Shown: piece by piece, positions 24,989-33,811 of the stretch
How positions within the stretch are numbered: position 1 is the stretch's first letter
How the letters are laid out: each line of letters opens with the position of its first letter
From: Myxococcaceae bacterium
GTDB taxonomy: Bacteria > Myxococcota_A > Polyangia > Polyangiales > Ga0077539
DNA length: 64,000 nt
Assembly (NCBI GenBank): GCA_004297725.1
Contig: SCUS01000003.1
Location: 1 to 64,000 of the forward strand
Reading direction: 5' to 3'
Made by a program: the position numbers and the translations under genes
Notes under the pieces: model-generated
Databases searched by the model: none
The model's input: only the letters and a program-made list of their open reading frames with translations
What the model was told of the DNA's origin: nothing

Positions 24989-26009
24989 CCTTCGGCACCG
25001 CGAGGCCCGCGAGGGCGTCCATGGACACCAGGGTGCCCTCCGTCGGGGCCTCGTCGAGGGTGGCGGAGAACACCCGCAGCCGCATCCGGGCGTGGGTGAG
25101 CACGTGCACCACCACCCCGTGGTCCATGACGGCGTGGGCCCCGGCGCGGCCCGCCAGCGAGGCGGGGTCGACCGCCCCCGGGACCATCACCGGCACCAGC
25201 ATCCCTTCCCATCGCCCCAGCGCGCTCTGAACCAGCAGCGCCCTCCCCTGGTAGAGCCCCAGCAGCGCGGTCCAGTCCTCGTCGCGCGGGGCCTTCCTGG
25301 GGGCCTTCTCGGGGTATCGCTCGGGCTCTCCCTCCTGCGCCGCCCTGCACATCGACCTTACGGGGCAGGTAAGACATCGCGGCGCCGTCGGGGCGCACAC
25401 CGTCGCCCCGAGCTCCATCAGCGACTGGTTGACCGCGCCCGCGTCGGGGTGGTCGGCGAAGCCCGCGGCCAGGGCCCACAGGTGCTTCTTCACCGCCGAC
25501 GACTTCGGGTCCCCCTCGATGGCGAAGACCCGCGTGAGCACCCGCTCGACGTTGCCGTCCACCAGCGCGGCGCGCTCTCCGAAGGCGATGCTCGCGATGG
25601 CGCCCGCGGTGTACTCCCCGACGCCGTCCAGCGCCCTCAGCGCCTCCACCCCCCGCGGAACCTCCCCCCCGTGGCGCTCGCACACCGCCTTCGCCCCCGC
25701 GTGGAGGAAGCGCGCCCGGCGGTAGTACCCGATGCCCGCCCACTGCCCCAGCACCTCCGCCTCGCTCGCCTCGGCCATGTGCCTCGGCGTGGGAAAGCGC
25801 TCCATGAAGCGTGCGAAGTACGGCAGCACCGTCTCCACCCGCGTCTGCTGGAGCATCACCTCGCTCACCCACGTCGCCCACGCCGTGGTCCCCCGGGCGC
25901 GCCACGGGAGCGCCCTCGCGCTCGCGGCGTACCAGCCCAGCAGGGCCTCTCGCGCCGCCTCCACCCGCGCCGCTTCGTCGGGCCCGATGGAATTCTCCCC
26001 CCTCAGCAC
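24924..26009 (-). CDS. mutY: A/G-specific adenine glycosylase (MutY)
   Basis: A 361-residue DNA repair glycosylase that removes A opposite 8-oxoG. LPWRARGTTAWATWVSEVMLQ is the family start, with QQTRVETV next. The helix-hairpin-helix and catalytic Asp are in ALDGVGEYTAGAIASIAFGE and ALVDGNVERVLTRVF. The 4Fe-4S cluster is CAPTAPRCLTCPVRSMC (C-X6-C-X2-C-X5-C). The C-terminal NUDIX-like domain follows from about residue 225. GTG 26009 is chosen because GGGAGG lies about nine bases upstream. The end overlaps the membrane-protein gene by 65 bases. Confidence 0.93.
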   Translation of the reverse strand: MLRGENSIGPDEAARVEAAREALLGWYAASARALPWRARGTTAWATWVSEVMLQQTRVETVLPYFARFMERFPTPRHMAEASEAEVLGQWAGIGYYRRARFLHAGAKAVCERHGGEVPRGVEALRALDGVGEYTAGAIASIAFGERAALVDGNVERVLTRVFAIEGDPKSSAVKKHLWALAAGFADHPDAGAVNQSLMELGATVCAPTAPRCLTCPVRSMCRAAQEGEPERYPEKAPRKAPRDEDWTALLGLYQGRALLVQSALGRWEGMLVPVMVPGAVDPASLAGRAGAHAVMDHGVVVHVLTHARMRLRVFSATLDEAPTEGTLVSMDALAGLAVPKVTLRVLSAVRSSGDAAPRRRR

Positions 26010-26078
26010 GTGCGGAGCCCTCCCGCCGTGGCTACAACTCCGGCGCGACCATTGTGGAGTCGCGACTGTGAGGTTCGA

Positions 26079-26306
26079 ATGACCAAGGCCGGTACCGCTG
26101 CGATGCTGTCGTTCTTCATCCCGGGCGCGGGACAGCTCTACAACGGCGACTTCCTCCGGGCACTGTTCTGGTTCGTCGTCGCGTCGATGTTCTACTCGGC
26201 CTTCTTCCTCCTGGCGGGGCCGCTCTCCCTGGCCGGGGTCGTCGCCCACGCGATCCCCGCGTACACGGCGCACCAGCGCGCGCTCTCGCTCCACGGCCGA
26301 GGCTGA
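26079..26306 (+). CDS. Small TM2-like membrane protein
   Basis: A 75-residue protein with two hydrophobic stretches (LSFFIPGAGQLYNGDFL and ALFWFVVASMFYSAFFLLAG). The IPGAGQLYNGD turn matches the TM2-domain pattern. Start ATG 26079 is 69 bases from the divergent mutY start. Such proteins are common in bacteria without known function. Confidence 0.7.
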   Translation: MTKAGTAAMLSFFIPGAGQLYNGDFLRALFWFVVASMFYSAFFLLAGPLSLAGVVAHAIPAYTAHQRALSLHGRG

Positions 26307-26386
26307 TCCTCCCGGCAGGGGCTCCCTCCCCCTCCCGCCCGTCGCCTTGACACCCCCGCCCATCGGCGCACGTATCTCCACCGCCC

Positions 26387-27952
26387 ATGCAGCCCTCCCG
26401 CCATCTCGCCCCGTGCGCGCTGTCGCTCCTCCTGGGCTGCGCCGGGGATGACCCCTCCGCGCTCGCCGACGCCGCCACCGATCAGGGCGCAACAGACGCC
26501 AGCGACGTCGTCACCGCCAGCACCGCCGCGGACGTCGCACAGACACCGGGGCTCGTTCGGGCGCTGACCATCACCGACGTCTCCCTCTTCCAGGCCGTGA
26601 AGGTGCCGCTCCTGGCGGCGGGCAGCATGGTGACCGGGCGCAGCATCCCGGTGATCGCAGGGCGCAGCGCGGTCGTGCGGGTCTACGTGCGACCCGAGGC
26701 GGGCTATCAGTCGCGGGGCGTCGAGGGCGAGCTCACCGTGCGCCGCGGAGACCAGGGGACCATCCTCCGCGACCGGCGGCTGATCTCGCGGGCCTCGCGC
26801 GACGACGACACCGGGTCGGTGTTCCAGTTCGAGGTGCCGGCGGAGGCGCTGGGGCCCGACACGCGGCTCTCGGTGCGGCTGCTCGCTCCCGGCGGCGCGG
26901 AGGTCGAGCCTGGCACCTCCGACGGCGCGCGCTTCCCCTCCGACGGAGCCTCCCTCCCGGTGCCCGCCCAGGACGACGGCGGCGGCATCGACGTCGTCCT
27001 CGTCCCGATGCGCTGGGACGCCGACAAGTCCGGCAGGCTCCCGGACACCTCCCCCGAGCAGATCGAGCGGATGCGCTCGGCCCTGCGCGCGATGTACCCC
27101 GTGCGCGAGGTGCGCATCACCGTGCACGAGCCCGTCGCCTTCTCGCGGGGGCTGCTCCCTTCGGGCAGCGCCGACTTCGGCGCCATGATCTCGTCGCTGC
27201 GCTTCCTGCGCACCCGCGATGAGGTGCCGTCCAGCCACTACTACTACGGCATGGTCGCCCCGACGGAATACTTCGACGAGTATTGCCAGGGCCCCTGCAC
27301 CCTCGGCCAGGGCTACCTCTCGGCCTTCCCCGATGATCCCCGGGGGAGGGTCGCCGCGGGCCTCGGCTTCGACGACGACCGGGCCGCCGAGACCTTCGTG
27401 CACGAGATCGGTCACAACCACGGCCGCGCGCACGCGCCCTGCGGAGCCGCCGCCGGGCCCGACCCGGAGTTCCCCTACCGCGGCGGAACCATCGGGGGCT
27501 GGGGCTACGACGAGCGACGCCGCGGCCTCGTGCGCCCCAACGCCTTCGACTTCATGGGCTACTGCCAGCCCCGCTGGATCTCCGACTACAACTACACCGC
27601 CCTCTGGGAGCGGATCCTCGCCGTCAACGGCTCCAACGCCTCGATCGACCTGCGGGGCTCCTCGCTCGCCGCGCGCCCGACGCTCCGCCACCGGGTGCTG
27701 CGCTTCGACCACGGCGCCGAGAGCGAGTGGCTCGACGCGCTCGACATCCCCGCGGCCGCCGGCGGCAACGCGACGCTCCGCTGGCTCGACGCCTCGGGCC
27801 TGCTCCTGCGCCGCTCGGCGGCCCAGGCCGACCCGCTCGGCGACAGCGACGAGGTGCACGTGCTCGTGCCGCCGTCCCCCTCCGGGGCGAGCTCCGTGGA
27901 GGTGGTCTACGAGGGCCGCACTCGCCGGGTCGCGCTGCCTGCGCGCTGGTGA
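26387..27952 (+). CDS. Metzincin-like zinc protease lipoprotein
   Basis: A 521-residue lipoprotein (lipobox LLLGC near residue 18). After an Ala/Asp/Thr-rich linker there is a strand-rich part (about 50-200), then the protease. HEIGHNHGRAH at 339-349 is the metzincin zinc motif HExxHxxGxxH. DFMGYC about 50 residues later supplies the Met-turn. The C-terminal part is beta-rich. It fits the M66-like or a related extracellular zinc protease group. Probably outside the cell, cutting protein substrates. The gene stands alone: 80 bases to the gene before and 101 to the next. Confidence 0.85.
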   Translation: MQPSRHLAPCALSLLLGCAGDDPSALADAATDQGATDASDVVTASTAADVAQTPGLVRALTITDVSLFQAVKVPLLAAGSMVTGRSIPVIAGRSAVVRVYVRPEAGYQSRGVEGELTVRRGDQGTILRDRRLISRASRDDDTGSVFQFEVPAEALGPDTRLSVRLLAPGGAEVEPGTSDGARFPSDGASLPVPAQDDGGGIDVVLVPMRWDADKSGRLPDTSPEQIERMRSALRAMYPVREVRITVHEPVAFSRGLLPSGSADFGAMISSLRFLRTRDEVPSSHYYYGMVAPTEYFDEYCQGPCTLGQGYLSAFPDDPRGRVAAGLGFDDDRAAETFVHEIGHNHGRAHAPCGAAAGPDPEFPYRGGTIGGWGYDERRRGLVRPNAFDFMGYCQPRWISDYNYTALWERILAVNGSNASIDLRGSSLAARPTLRHRVLRFDHGAESEWLDALDIPAAAGGNATLRWLDASGLLLRRSAAQADPLGDSDEVHVLVPPSPSGASSVEVVYEGRTRRVALPARW

Positions 27953-28053
27953 TGATCCCCCCGGCGATGGGCCGTACAGCTCCGCGGCGCTTCCGGCGTA
28001 TAAGACCCGTCACGCCCCTCGTCGACCTTCATCCCGCCCGGAGCGATGCCGCC

Positions 28054-28581
28054 ATGAGCCCCACCCGCCGTCACCTCCTCCTCGCCCTCGGCCTCGCCGG
28101 TCTGTCCTCCGTGGGGTGCACCATCACCGCGGAGGTCCCGCAGATCCAGGCGCGCGAGCTGCGCTTCACCGGCGTCGACGGCGCGGGGCTCACCTTCCAG
28201 GTCGACTTCATCGCCTACAACACCAACACCTTCACCCTCGACCTGCACGACCTGCGCGCCCACATGATCATCGAGGGCAACGACATCGGCGCGGGCGTCT
28301 CCGCCGTGGCCGCGCAGATCCCCCCCGGCCGCTGGACCCCGGTCAGCGCCACCATGACCATCCCCTGGGGAGGAGTGCCCGCCTCGCTGCTCGTCGCCAG
28401 CGGCGCGCCGCAGCTCAACTACACCCTCCGCGGCGAGGTCACCGTCGAGCACTACGTCTCGATCCGCGCTCCCTTCGAGACCCACGGCACCGTCGCCCGG
28501 GACTTCTTCATGCGCGGCGCCACGAGCACCATCAACAACGTCATCAACTCGGTGCTGCCGGGCTTCGGCAACGTGCAGTGA
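28054..28581 (+). CDS. LEA type 2 / WHy-domain lipoprotein
   Basis: A 175-residue lipoprotein with a Tat-like or Sec-type start (SPTRRHLLLALGLAGLSSVGC). The remainder is a single beta-sandwich: LTFQVDFIAYNTNTFTLDLHDLRAHM, PPGRWTPVSATMTIPW and LNYTLRGEVTVEHYVSIRAPF match the WHy/LEA2 pattern (a conserved N in the second strand). Members are linked to desiccation or cell-envelope stress. Separated by 52 bases from the channel gene behind it. Confidence 0.8.
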   Translation: MSPTRRHLLLALGLAGLSSVGCTITAEVPQIQARELRFTGVDGAGLTFQVDFIAYNTNTFTLDLHDLRAHMIIEGNDIGAGVSAVAAQIPPGRWTPVSATMTIPWGGVPASLLVASGAPQLNYTLRGEVTVEHYVSIRAPFETHGTVARDFFMRGATSTINNVINSVLPGFGNVQ

Positions 28582-28633
28582 CCTGATCGCAGGGCGCTTG
28601 CCGCCCCGCCGCGCTTCGGGCGATACCGCGTCC

Positions 28634-30535
28634 ATGCGCCGACCCGTCACCGCCCGAGATCGCTTCCGCTATCGCTTCGACAACTTCATGTCCCGCGGGC
28701 CCATGGCCCTCGTCGGGGCGCTCGCCCTCGCGTCGCTGCTGGTGGTCATCGCGGGCGGCGTGCTGGCCTACGCGCTCGGCGTCGCCCCCGCGGACGCGGA
28801 GGGCCACCGCCCCGGGCTCATCACCCTGATCTGGATGAGCGGCATGCGCGCCATGGACGCCGGCGCCGTGGGCGGCGACGACGGCAGCAAGCTCTACCTG
28901 GCGCTGATGCTGGCGGTGACCCTGGGCGGCATCTTCATCGTGAGCGCCTTCATCGGCGTGCTCAACAGCGGCCTCGAGGCCCGGCTCGACGACCTCCGCA
29001 AGGGGCGCAGCCGCGTCCTGGAGGAGGGGCACACGCTCATCCTGGGCTGGTCGGCGCAGGTCTTCACGGTGGTGAGCGAGCTCTGCGCGGCCTCGGAGAA
29101 CAAGCAGGGCGGCGGGGTGATCGTGGTGCTCGCCGACAAGGACAAGGTCGAGATGGAGGACGAGCTCGCGACCAAGGTGCCCGACCTGCGTGGCTCCCGG
29201 GTGGTGTGCCGGAGGGGCAGCCCCATCGACCTCGACGACCTCGACCTGGGCAGCCCGGAGACCGCGCGCGCCGTGGTGGTGCTCGGGCCCGAGGAGTCGC
29301 CGGACCCCGACGCGAGCGTCATCAAGACCATCCTGGCGCTGGTCGGCCACAAGCCGCGCGAGACGGGCAAGCACCACATCGTGGCGGAGATTCGCGACAT
29401 CAAGAACCGGGTTCCGGCGCGCATGGTGGGCCGCGACCAGGTGGAGCTGGTGATGTCCGGCGACGTCATCGCGCGCATCGCCGTGCAGACGTGCCGCCAG
29501 TCGGGGCTCTCGGCGATCTACACCGAGCTGCTCGATTTCGGCGGCGACGAGATCTACTTCCACAAGGCCCCGGCGCTCGCGGGCAAGACCTTCGGAGAGT
29601 CCCTCGACGCCTTCGAGGACGCCGCGGTCATCGGGCTACGCACCGCCGGGGGGAAGACGCAGCTCCTCCCCGCGATGGACACGAAGCTCGCGGCGGGCGA
29701 CGCGCTCATCGTGATCGCCGAGGACGACGACAAGATCACCGCGGCGCGCACTGCGCCGAAGGTCGACGAGTCCGTGCTGCGTCCCGCGGTCGAGGTGGTG
29801 CGCGCCCCCGAGCGCACGCTCATCCTCGGGTGGAACAGCCGCGGCGCCACGGTGGTGAGCGAGCTCGACAAGTACGCGGTGGCGGGCTCGGAGCTCACGA
29901 TCATCGCGGAGGACGACTCGCCCGGCGACGACCTCGACGCGCTGGAGTCCGAGCTGGTGAACCACAAGGTCCGCACGGTGAAGGGGGACATCAACGACCG
30001 GCGGGTGCTCGACGCGGCCGGGGTGAGCGGCTTCCAGCACGTGATCACCCTCTCCTACGCGGACAAGCGCGGGGTGCAGGAGGCCGACGCGATCACCCTG
30101 GTGACGCTGCTCCACCTGCGGGACATCGAGCAGAAGCACGGCGAGACCTTCTCGGTGGTGAGCGAGATGCTCGACGCGCGCAACCAGAAGCTCGCGGAGG
30201 TCACCGAGACCGACGACTTCATCGTCAGCGAGAACCTCATCAGCCTGCTGCTCGCCCAGCTCGCCGAGAACAAGGACCTCGGCGCCGTCTTCGAGGACCT
30301 CTTCGACGCCGACGGCGCGGAGATCTACCTGAAGGACGCCAGCGCCTACGTGGCGACGGGCGAGGCCGTGGACTTCTCCGCGGTGATCGAGTCGGCGCGT
30401 CGCCGCGGCGAGATCGCCATCGGCTACGACATCGCCGGGTCGACCGGCGGCCGCGCGCCGAAGCTCAACCCGAAGAAGAGCGCCCGGCTGACCTTCGCCG
30501 CGGGCGACCGGGTGGTGGTGATCGCCGACTCCTGA
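28634..30535 (+). CDS. CASTOR/POLLUX-like ion channel with two RCK domains
   Basis: A 633-residue membrane protein. Two N-terminal membrane helices (ALVGALALASLLVVIAGGVL and ALMLAVTLGGIFIVSAFIGV) bracket a pore-like stretch. Two Rossmann-type RCK modules follow: HTLILGWSAQVFTVVSELCA and RTLILGWNSRGATVVSELDK. The match is to the CASTOR/POLLUX/SYM8 family, gated cation channels first described in plant symbiosis and common in bacteria with unknown ligand. ATG 28634 is preferred over TTG 28598. Ligand and ion are not decidable from sequence. Confidence 0.85.
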   Translation: MRRPVTARDRFRYRFDNFMSRGPMALVGALALASLLVVIAGGVLAYALGVAPADAEGHRPGLITLIWMSGMRAMDAGAVGGDDGSKLYLALMLAVTLGGIFIVSAFIGVLNSGLEARLDDLRKGRSRVLEEGHTLILGWSAQVFTVVSELCAASENKQGGGVIVVLADKDKVEMEDELATKVPDLRGSRVVCRRGSPIDLDDLDLGSPETARAVVVLGPEESPDPDASVIKTILALVGHKPRETGKHHIVAEIRDIKNRVPARMVGRDQVELVMSGDVIARIAVQTCRQSGLSAIYTELLDFGGDEIYFHKAPALAGKTFGESLDAFEDAAVIGLRTAGGKTQLLPAMDTKLAAGDALIVIAEDDDKITAARTAPKVDESVLRPAVEVVRAPERTLILGWNSRGATVVSELDKYAVAGSELTIIAEDDSPGDDLDALESELVNHKVRTVKGDINDRRVLDAAGVSGFQHVITLSYADKRGVQEADAITLVTLLHLRDIEQKHGETFSVVSEMLDARNQKLAEVTETDDFIVSENLISLLLAQLAENKDLGAVFEDLFDADGAEIYLKDASAYVATGEAVDFSAVIESARRRGEIAIGYDIAGSTGGRAPKLNPKKSARLTFAAGDRVVVIADS

Positions 30536-30540
30536 TCGCC

Positions 30541-32091
30541 CTACCTCGGCGCGCGGGCGCAGCGCATCCCCACGTGGACGTCGCGGAGGAGCGGCATCAG
30601 CAGGAAGCGGTTCGCCGCCCGCACGTCGCCGGGCACCGTGTTGTCCCATGTTCCGCCGCGGATCACGCGCGCCGACCCGCTCGTCGGGCCCGTCGGGTCG
30701 AGGACGTAGGAGCCCGCCGACCCGGTGTACGGCCCGTACCAGTCGGCGACCCACTCCCAGACGCCGCCCGCCATGTCGGAGAGACCGAAGGGCGAGTTGC
30801 CGAGGGGAAACGAGCGCACCGCGCAGGTTCCCGATCGGTTCGTCCCGCCGCCGGACCAGCATAGCTGTGAGCCCGGCGCGTCGTTGCCCCATGGGTACGT
30901 ACGGCTGCTCGTGACCCGAGCCGCGTACTCCCACTGGGACTCCGTCGGGAGGGTCGCTCCGCGCCATTGGCAGTAGGCGCGCGCCTCCTCCCAGTCGACA
31001 CAGTTGATGGGGTGCTCGTCGCGTCCCTCGACCCTCCAGTTGCACGTGGGGCTCTCGCCGGGCGTCACGCAGGCCCCGGCCGTCACGCACGCCCCGAAGG
31101 CCGACACCGTCACCTCGGTCTCGTCCAGGCAGAACGCGCCCAGTCGCACGCCGTGGCTCGGCTGTTCGTCCGCGACCGTCGTCGACCCCATCTCGAACAT
31201 CCCAGCCGGGATCAGCCGCATGCCGACCGGGCACGGCGGGGGCGTCGTGCAGACCGCCGCCACGCAGGTCTGGCCCGACGAGCACGCCCGACCGCACCCG
31301 CCGCAGTGGCTCGGGTCGACCTGCACGCTTCGGCACGTGCTCCCGCAGAGCACCTGACCGCTCGGGCAGACCGCCCCGTCGTCCGCGGGTGGGAGCCCCG
31401 CGTCGCGCCCCGCGTCCGTCCCGACGTCCATCACAGGACGAACGTCCACGGCCGCGTCCATCACGAGAGCGGCGTCCGCACCGAGGTCCATCGCACGGCC
31501 GACATCGGCCCCGAGGTCCATCGCCACGGACGTGTCCATCGCCACGGGCGTGTCGCCCGGGGGAGTCGCGTCCGTCCCCATGGGGTCTACGATCCCGTCG
31601 AAGGGGCGCAGGTCGAGCTGGGCCCGCGTCGCCGGCTCGCACCGGCGGCCCACGGCACAACGCTCATCGTTCGCGCACGTGGCCCGGACGCACTCCGCCG
31701 TCAGCCGCAGCGGCAGCTCGAGCGTCTGGCCGGCCGTGAAGCGCACCACCGCCCGCTGCGCCACCACCGCCTGCGCCGCCGTGCATCCGTTGGGACCGCC
31801 GCAGCCGAGCGCCTCGATCCACACCGGCGTGGCGACGTCTTCGCCCGCGAGCACGCCTACGCGCAGCGGCAGCGGCTGCTGACCCGCGGCCGCTCCCAGG
31901 ACGATCGTGCGACGATCGCGCAGCGGACCATCGCCGCCGCTCCGGCGCACGCTCACGACCAGCGACTGCACCGTCGCCCCGACGCCCCAGGCGAGCTCGG
32001 AGTCGACCCGCACCACGAGCTCGGTGCGCGGCTGCTCGCAGCCCGCCGCCAGGGTTCCGAGGGTCCACGCCACCGCCGCCGTCCATCGCAC
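30541..32091 (-). CDS. FGE-sulfatase-fold lipoprotein lacking the catalytic Cys pair
   Basis: A 516-residue lipoprotein (lipobox LAAGC near residue 17; GTG 32091). A beta-rich part and then a long Asp/Met/Val linker (VAMDTSVAMDLGADVG) follow. A Cys-rich segment (CGSTCRSVQVDPSHCGGCGR) precedes the FGE-sulfatase/SUMF1 domain from about residue 290: GMRLIPAGMFEMGS, LDETEVTVSAFGACV, INCVDWEEARAYCQWRGATL, LPTESQWEYAAR, GVWEWVADWYG and RVIRGGTWDN. The catalytic Cys pair of true formylglycine enzymes, expected after the GG(S/T)W motif, is absent (NTVPGDVRAANR). It is probably a non-catalytic or differently acting surface member. Confidence 0.85.
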   Translation of the reverse strand: MRWTAAVAWTLGTLAAGCEQPRTELVVRVDSELAWGVGATVQSLVVSVRRSGGDGPLRDRRTIVLGAAAGQQPLPLRVGVLAGEDVATPVWIEALGCGGPNGCTAAQAVVAQRAVVRFTAGQTLELPLRLTAECVRATCANDERCAVGRRCEPATRAQLDLRPFDGIVDPMGTDATPPGDTPVAMDTSVAMDLGADVGRAMDLGADAALVMDAAVDVRPVMDVGTDAGRDAGLPPADDGAVCPSGQVLCGSTCRSVQVDPSHCGGCGRACSSGQTCVAAVCTTPPPCPVGMRLIPAGMFEMGSTTVADEQPSHGVRLGAFCLDETEVTVSAFGACVTAGACVTPGESPTCNWRVEGRDEHPINCVDWEEARAYCQWRGATLPTESQWEYAARVTSSRTYPWGNDAPGSQLCWSGGGTNRSGTCAVRSFPLGNSPFGLSDMAGGVWEWVADWYGPYTGSAGSYVLDPTGPTSGSARVIRGGTWDNTVPGDVRAANRFLLMPLLRDVHVGMRCARAPR

Positions 32092-32194
32092 GCGCCGGAC
32101 CCTACCAGATGGGCCCCGCGCTTCGGACGGGTCACGACATCTCTCGCCCCTCGAAGGCCATGCGCCATGTCCCCGGACACCAGCGCAACCCCGT

Positions 32195-32233
32195 TCACGA
32201 CCGTCGTGATCGGCGTTCACAACCGTCGTGAAC
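32195..32233. promoter_or_regulatory. Paired palindromes before the methyltransferase gene
   Basis: TCACGACCGTCGTGA (32195-32209) is a palindrome with a single central base. GTTCACAACCGTCGTGAAC (32215-32233) is a near copy. Their centres are 22 bp apart. The pair lies between two divergent genes (30541-32091 and 32284 on) and could control either. A matching pair with the same spacing lies at 33742-33779. Confidence 0.65.
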
Positions 32234-32283
32234 GCCCGCCGGGTGGACAACGCCCCCGCCCGCGTGGTGCTCAATGCCCTCCC

Positions 32284-33021
32284 ATGGACCGCGCGAAGTT
32301 CTCCGCCATCGCCTTCACCGACCACGACGTGTGCAGCCCCATCGACGGCCGCCGGCTCGACGCGCTCCTCGCGCTCCTCGCGCTCCCGCAGGGCGCGCGG
32401 GTGCTCGACCTGGGCTGCGGCAAGGGGGAGATCCTGCGGCGGGTGCTCGCCCGCTACGGCGCCCACGGGGTCGGCGTCGACTGCTCGCCTGCGCTGCTGG
32501 CCGAGGCGCGCGCCCGCCTCGCGTCGCTTCCCCCGCCCGCCACCGTGGCGCTTCACGAGCGGGCCATCGAGGACTTCGCGGACGGCCTCGGGACCTTCGA
32601 CCTGGTGATGAACGTCGGCGCCATCCCTGACGGGGGTTACCGCGCGATGCTGCGGAGCATGAAGGCGTGGGCCCGGCCGGGGGGGATGCTGCTGGTGGGA
32701 GAGGGCTTCTGGGCGCGCGAGCCGGCGGCGGCGTACCTGGAGGCCTTCGGGGTGCCGCGCGACCACTACCGGACGCACGCCGACAACGTCTTCGGCGCGA
32801 TGGAGGAGGGGCTCATCGCCCGCTACGCGATGACCAGCAACGCCGACGAGTGGGACCACTTCGAGGGCCGCTACGCCAACGCCGTCGAGCGCTACGTGGC
32901 GGCGCACCCCGACGATCCCGACGCGCCCGCGATGAAGGCGCGCATCACCCGGTGGCGGGAGATCTACCTGCGCTGGGGCCGCGACACGCTGGGCTTCGGG
33001 ACGTACCTCTTCGCGACCTGA
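32284..33021 (+). CDS. SAM-dependent methyltransferase (class I)
   Basis: A 245-residue Rossmann-fold methyltransferase. VLDLGCGKGEILRRVLARYG is motif I, VGVDCSPALLAEA motif II, FDLVMNVGAIPDGG motif IV and ARPGGMLLVGEGFW the following strand. The C-terminal part is helical and Asp/Trp-rich. Small-molecule methylation is likely; no substrate clue. Start ATG 32284 lies about 50 bases after the paired palindromes at 32195-32233. Confidence 0.85.
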   Translation: MDRAKFSAIAFTDHDVCSPIDGRRLDALLALLALPQGARVLDLGCGKGEILRRVLARYGAHGVGVDCSPALLAEARARLASLPPPATVALHERAIEDFADGLGTFDLVMNVGAIPDGGYRAMLRSMKAWARPGGMLLVGEGFWAREPAAAYLEAFGVPRDHYRTHADNVFGAMEEGLIARYAMTSNADEWDHFEGRYANAVERYVAAHPDDPDAPAMKARITRWREIYLRWGRDTLGFGTYLFAT

Positions 33022-33075
33022 CGCTGCGGCGCGGCCTTGCCGCCTCCGGGCAGGTGGACTAACCCAGGTGGGACC

Positions 33076-33315
33076 ATGTCGACCAAGCCCATCACCATCC
33101 ACGCGGCCAAGAGCCACCTCTCTCGCCTCATCGTGCGCGCGTGCGCGGGCGAGGAGATCGTCATCGCACGGGGCAAGCAGCCGGTGGTTCGGCTGGTCCC
33201 GATCACCGCGACCGAGCCGCGGCGGCGCTTCGGCTCGATGAAGGGCCGGGCGACGGTGACCGAGGCGTTCTTCGACCCGCTCACGGCCGAAGACCTCGAG
33301 GGCTGGGGAGGGTGA
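33076..33315 (+). CDS. Antitoxin, Phd/YefM family
   Basis: A 79-residue protein with the Phd/YefM DNA-binding start: ITIHAAKSHLSRLIVRACAG followed by EEIVIARGKQPVVRLVPI. The C-terminal tail (FFDPLTAEDLEGWGG) ends in the short acidic helix that masks PIN toxins in this group. The stop is 4 bases before the toxin's GTG, so the pair is one operon, normally self-repressed. Confidence 0.9.
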   Translation: MSTKPITIHAAKSHLSRLIVRACAGEEIVIARGKQPVVRLVPITATEPRRRFGSMKGRATVTEAFFDPLTAEDLEGWGG

Positions 33316-33319
33316 GGGC

Positions 33320-33706
33320 GTGCGCGTCCTGCTCGACACCCACGCGCTGCTCTGGTGGCTCGACGGCGACAAGCGCCTCCCGCTCCGGGTGCGACGGCTC
33401 ATCCAGAACGAGGAGACGGTGGTGCTCGTGAGCGCGGCGTCGGCGTGGGAGATCGTGACCAAGGCGCGCATCGGCAAGCTGCCGGGCGCCCTCGCGGTCG
33501 CCGAGGACGTCGGCGCGTGCCTCATCGACCAGGGCTTCACCGGCCTCGCGATCACCATCGACCACGCGCAGCGGGCGGGGAGCCTGCCGGGGCCGCACCG
33601 CGATCCCTTCGACCGCATGCTGATCGCGCAGGCGCTGGCGGAGAACCTCGGCCTCGTCAGCAACGAGGAGATCTTCGATCAGTACGGCGTGCGGCGGGTC
33701 TGGTAG
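33320..33706 (+). CDS. vapC: PIN-domain toxin (VapC family)
   Basis: A 128-residue PIN nuclease. MRVLLDTHALLWWLDGD holds the first acidic residue, SAASAWEIVTKARIGKL the Glu of the second motif, and DPFDRMLIAQALAENLGLVS the third acidic pair. These residues bind Mg2+/Mn2+ and cut RNA. It starts at GTG 33320 just after the antitoxin. PIN toxins paired with Phd-type antitoxins are a known arrangement. Confidence 0.9.
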   Translation: MRVLLDTHALLWWLDGDKRLPLRVRRLIQNEETVVLVSAASAWEIVTKARIGKLPGALAVAEDVGACLIDQGFTGLAITIDHAQRAGSLPGPHRDPFDRMLIAQALAENLGLVSNEEIFDQYGVRRVW

Positions 33707-33741
33707 CGGCGTCGCATCGGGCGTGCGCTCCCGTGACCGCC

Positions 33742-33779
33742 GGTCACAACCGTCGTGACCGCCGTTCACGACCGTTGTG
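33742..33779. promoter_or_regulatory. Paired palindromes before the malic enzyme gene
   Basis: GGTCACAACCGTCGTGACC (33742-33760) and TTCACGACCGTTGTG (33765-33779) match the sites at 32195-32233. The centres are again 22 bp apart. GTGACCGCCGGTCAC at 33733-33747 is a further partial element. They end about 32 bases before the ATG at 33812, so a bound regulator would block transcription or initiation. Confidence 0.65.
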
Positions 33780-33811
33780 CTCCCTGGTCTCGGGTATACC
33801 CTGGCGCCGCC

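Noticed and set aside
30541..32091. Active formylglycine-generating enzyme
   Set aside because: The Cys pair needed for catalysis is not present after the GGTW motif.
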